From Prevotella sp. (GTDB taxonomy: Bacteria; Bacteroidota; Bacteroidia; Bacteroidales; Bacteroidaceae), in contig JAFRZC010000249.1 in the NCBI GenBank assembly GCA_017442765.1, positions 1 to 8,260 of the forward strand: 8,260 bases of DNA. The letters are read 5' to 3'. Made by a program: the position numbers and the translations under genes. The notes beneath the pieces were generated by a model. That model searched no databases. It worked only from the letters and a program-made list of their open reading frames with translations, and was not told the DNA's origin. The number at the start of each line of letters is the position of its first letter. Position 1 is the first letter of the stretch. Shown one piece after another: positions 6,393-8,260 of the stretch.

Positions 6393-7319
6393 TCATTTAT
6401 CTTTCTTCCCGAACACAGAGAAATGCACATAGCGCTTGGGGTGCTCTTTGAGGTTGACAACCAATGAATCGGCGTTACGGACGGTAGCGTTCAGGCTTTG
6501 TACGGTGGTGTTGAGGTTGTTATAAAGAGTCTCGTCCATCATCAGCAGTCCCAGCGAACCCTTTCCCGCATTGAGATTGTCGGTGAATGCCTGCACGTTG
6601 GCAAGCGTGTTATCTACCTGTCGCATGGTTTTGGCGATGTCTATGTCATTCAATTGGTTGTCGAGACGTGCCGTCAGATGTCGGGCATTGTCGAGTGTCC
6701 CATTGGCATTCTGCAGAAGTCCAGGCATGGTCTTGTGTAAATCCGCCATAATGCTGTTGAGTTCCTCTGACGAAGTGATGAGCCGCGACGTAACATTCTG
6801 CACATTATGGAGAGACTGCGCAATGCTCGGGTCGGCTAATATCATGTTCAAGCTGCCCATGATGGAGTCGAGCTTTGGCACCATCTTCTCTATGGCCGGA
6901 ACCATCGCCGCAAGTTTTCCTGTTGTTCCACCGTCTATCATTCCTTTAAACGTTCCTCCTGGCTTAACGACTGCGGTGCTGCCGCCCATGACTAAATTCA
7001 GCTGAACGTTTCCCATTAAGTCGCTTTGGATCATTGCCGTTGTGCCTACCGGAACTTGCAACTCTTTGGTCAGTCCCACCTCCACACGGATGGGCTGTTG
7101 CTGTTGTCCGAAATTGTATTCTATGGTCCTTACCGCCCCCACAGGGTAGCCATTGACGAAAATCGGAGTAGAGTTATTCAGTCCCGACACATTGTCGAAC
7201 TCCACGAAATAGGTGTTTTCTGAAGAGAATATACTCAACCCCTTCAGGAAACTCAGCCCAAAGTAAAGCACTACCAGTGCCAGAGCTGCCACTAATGCGA
7301 TTTTAATTTCTTTTGTCAT
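6393..7319 (-). CDS. mlaD: MlaD/MCE-family lipid-transport protein
   Basis: A 308-residue protein anchored in the inner membrane by one N-terminal helix (about 6-25, IKIALVAALALVVLYFGL), with the rest in the periplasm. Residues about 36-115 form the MCE/MlaD domain (YFVEFDNVSGLNNSTPIFVNG, written in part: FVEFDNVSGL, PIFVNGYPVGAV, VGLTKELQVPVGTTAMI, GNVQLNLVMGG). The remainder (about 135-290) is a long predicted helical region with repeated Leu/Asn patterns such as ITSSEELNSIMADL and NTTVQSLNATVRNADS, then a short basic tail. MCE proteins form hexameric rings that carry phospholipids between the membranes together with MlaE/MlaF ABC components, none of which lie in this window. It starts 20 bases after the amidase stop, with a weak AGG just before the ATG, so the two genes are probably cotranscribed. 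The symbol is by family; the Bacteroidetes protein is longer than E. coli MlaD (about 183 residues). Confidence 0.9.
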   Translation of the reverse strand: MTKEIKIALVAALALVVLYFGLSFLKGLSIFSSENTYFVEFDNVSGLNNSTPIFVNGYPVGAVRTIEYNFGQQQQPIRVEVGLTKELQVPVGTTAMIQSDLMGNVQLNLVMGGSTAVVKPGGTFKGMIDGGTTGKLAAMVPAIEKMVPKLDSIMGSLNMILADPSIAQSLHNVQNVTSRLITSSEELNSIMADLHKTMPGLLQNANGTLDNARHLTARLDNQLNDIDIAKTMRQVDNTLANVQAFTDNLNAGKGSLGLLMMDETLYNNLNTTVQSLNATVRNADSLVVNLKEHPKRYVHFSVFGKKDK

Positions 7320-7339
7320 CCTGTTCTTTCTGTTATTAC

Positions 7340-8260
7340 TTATTTTCCTTTATTACGTAAGAACTCCTGTATGGCTTCATTCACGTCCATCTTCTTACCA
7401 TCTTTGAAAGCGATGATGAATGCTTCGGGAAAGCGGTCGAGGATCTGCTTGCGCAGCCGCGCTATTTCGTTATAGTTCGCCGAAGAGCCATAGGTATATT
7501 TTATCATGTTGTTTTCCTCATAACTGTCGTAACCGGTAAGTCCGTTGAAGTGGGAATCATCGGGACGCAGCTTCCGGCTACTGGCCAGAATCTGAACCTT
7601 GAACACGGGCTGACCTGCCTTTGCCGGAGTCGAGACTGGTGTCACAGGCTTGGCGGGAGTTGTGGATTGCGGTGCGGGCTTAGCGGGAGTTGCCTGCTTT
7701 ACCGGCGGTTCCGGTTTTACCGGAGTCTCCTGCTTTACCGGTTTATCCGGATTTACCGGAGATGCCGAAGAGACTGGTTTCTCTAATTTCTCCGGAGCTG
7801 CCGGGGGAGTCGGTTTAACTTGTGTCTCCGCTTTTGCGGGTTTTGGAGGCGCAGGCGTATCCACCTTATAGGCTTGCGGCAGATTTGAGTAATACTTATT
7901 CTTATACTCCACAAAAGCGTTGAAGATACCCCTTGCATAGAGGTCGGGAGCCTCTTTCGTATTCATGAACTCCTCCTCGTCGGGTGTAGAGATGAATCCG
8001 AGCTCAAGCAGACAGGCCGGCATCGATGTGAGCCGGAGCACGGCCAGATTATCTTGATGCGACCCCATGTTGTTTCGGCCCGTAGCCTGACAGACACACC
8101 GCATGAGCATCTTGGCCAGTTCCACACTACGCTCGCGGTTGTTGTCTTGTATGAACTCAAACATGATATTGCTCTCAGGCGAGTTCGCGTCGAATCCCTG
8201 ATAGGTCTGCTTATAGTCTTTCTCAAGGAAGATGACGGAGTTCTCGCGTTTGGCCACCTC
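7340..8260 (-). CDS. N-acetylmuramoyl-L-alanine amidase with SPOR-like C-terminal domain, N-terminal part beyond right edge
   Basis: The visible 306 residues are the C-terminal part of a periplasmic amidase_3 enzyme that cuts the amide bond between N-acetylmuramic acid and L-alanine in peptidoglycan. The frame runs open through the right edge; a GTG at 8257 is not the true start, because the zinc-binding N-terminal half of the domain is missing. Seen here (numbered from that GTG) are AKRENSVIFLEKDYKQTYQG, whose wording fits the middle of the domain, and SMPACLLELGFISTPDEEEF at 78-97, whose LLELGFIS holds the catalytic glutamate. A linker of about 83 residues (134-216) is rich in Lys-Pro-Val and Pro-Ala-Lys. 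Residues 217-305 (VFKVQILAS, then FPEAFIIAFKDGKKM) look like a SPOR domain, which binds denuded septal glycan and would guide the enzyme to the division site. It is followed closely by mlaD, suggesting an envelope operon. Confidence 0.92.
   Translation of the reverse strand, partial: EVAKRENSVIFLEKDYKQTYQGFDANSPESNIMFEFIQDNNRERSVELAKMLMRCVCQATGRNNMGSHQDNLAVLRLTSMPACLLELGFISTPDEEEFMNTKEAPDLYARGIFNAFVEYKNKYYSNLPQAYKVDTPAPPKPAKAETQVKPTPPAAPEKLEKPVSSASPVNPDKPVKQETPVKPEPPVKQATPAKPAPQSTTPAKPVTPVSTPAKAGQPVFKVQILASSRKLRPDDSHFNGLTGYDSYEENNMIKYTYGSSANYNEIARLRKQILDRFPEAFIIAFKDGKKMDVNEAIQEFLRNKGK
7610..7858 (-). repeat. Degenerate repeat encoding the Lys/Pro-rich linker of the amidase
   Basis: The DNA is built from short imperfect units, seen on the plus strand as recurring TTTACCGG / TTTACCGGA blocks, which encode KPV-, TPV-, KPE- and PAKP-like tripeptide to pentapeptide units. 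The linker length is likely to vary between strains through slippage or unequal recombination. It has no catalytic motif and acts as a flexible spacer between the amidase and SPOR domains. Confidence 0.7.

Overview
The window looks like chromosomal DNA from a Bacteroidales bacterium, most likely Prevotella or a close relative. The evidence is the Bacteroidetes-type promoter boxes (TTTG, about 20 bases, then TAnnTTTG), the lack of strong Shine-Dalgarno sequences, a TonB-dependent receptor with the long basic signal-peptide region seen in this phylum, a DnaA whose Walker B and box VII wording is Bacteroidetes-like, and an amidase followed by an MCE/MlaD protein. The genus is inferred from remembered sequence style, not from a search.

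Layout from left to right. Bases 1-1527 (minus) hold the N-terminal 509 residues of a type III restriction-modification methyltransferase (Mod) that runs off the left edge. Its middle part is much more AT-rich than its ends, and that part is where the target-recognition domain should lie. Bases 1528-2015 carry no convincing protein gene. They contain a highly structured block (1627-1790) that reads as a possible minus-strand RNA ending in a stem plus six T's, a GGAAGCG/CGCTTCC palindrome, and a 25-bp imperfect inverted repeat (1934-2008) whose two arms each carry an outward-facing TACTTTTG box. Bases 2016-4121 (plus) encode a complete TonB-dependent outer-membrane receptor. A 57-base (19-codon) palindrome-bearing segment flanked by 9-bp direct repeats seems to be inserted in frame between its plug and barrel.

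The rest is on the minus strand: a small MgtC/SapB membrane protein (4090-4557) whose 3' end overlaps the receptor gene tail to tail by 32 bp; dnaA (4606-6024); a 368-bp AT-rich leader with a good dnaA promoter and an 11-bp direct repeat; an MlaD-family lipid-transport protein (6393-7319); and the C-terminal part of an N-acetylmuramoyl-L-alanine amidase with a proline-rich linker and a SPOR-like domain (7340-8260, cut by the right edge).

The amidase and mlaD are 20 bp apart and probably form one cell-envelope operon. dnaA appears to start its own transcript, which may continue into mgtC. The receptor is transcribed the other way. The left end (Mod plus the structured spacer) is the accessory part of the window; the right two thirds is ordinary housekeeping and envelope DNA. 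I found no clearly new multi-gene system. The most unusual signals are the in-frame palindromic insertion in the receptor, the structured intergenic RNA candidate, the large inverted repeat at the receptor promoter, and the mosaic mod gene.
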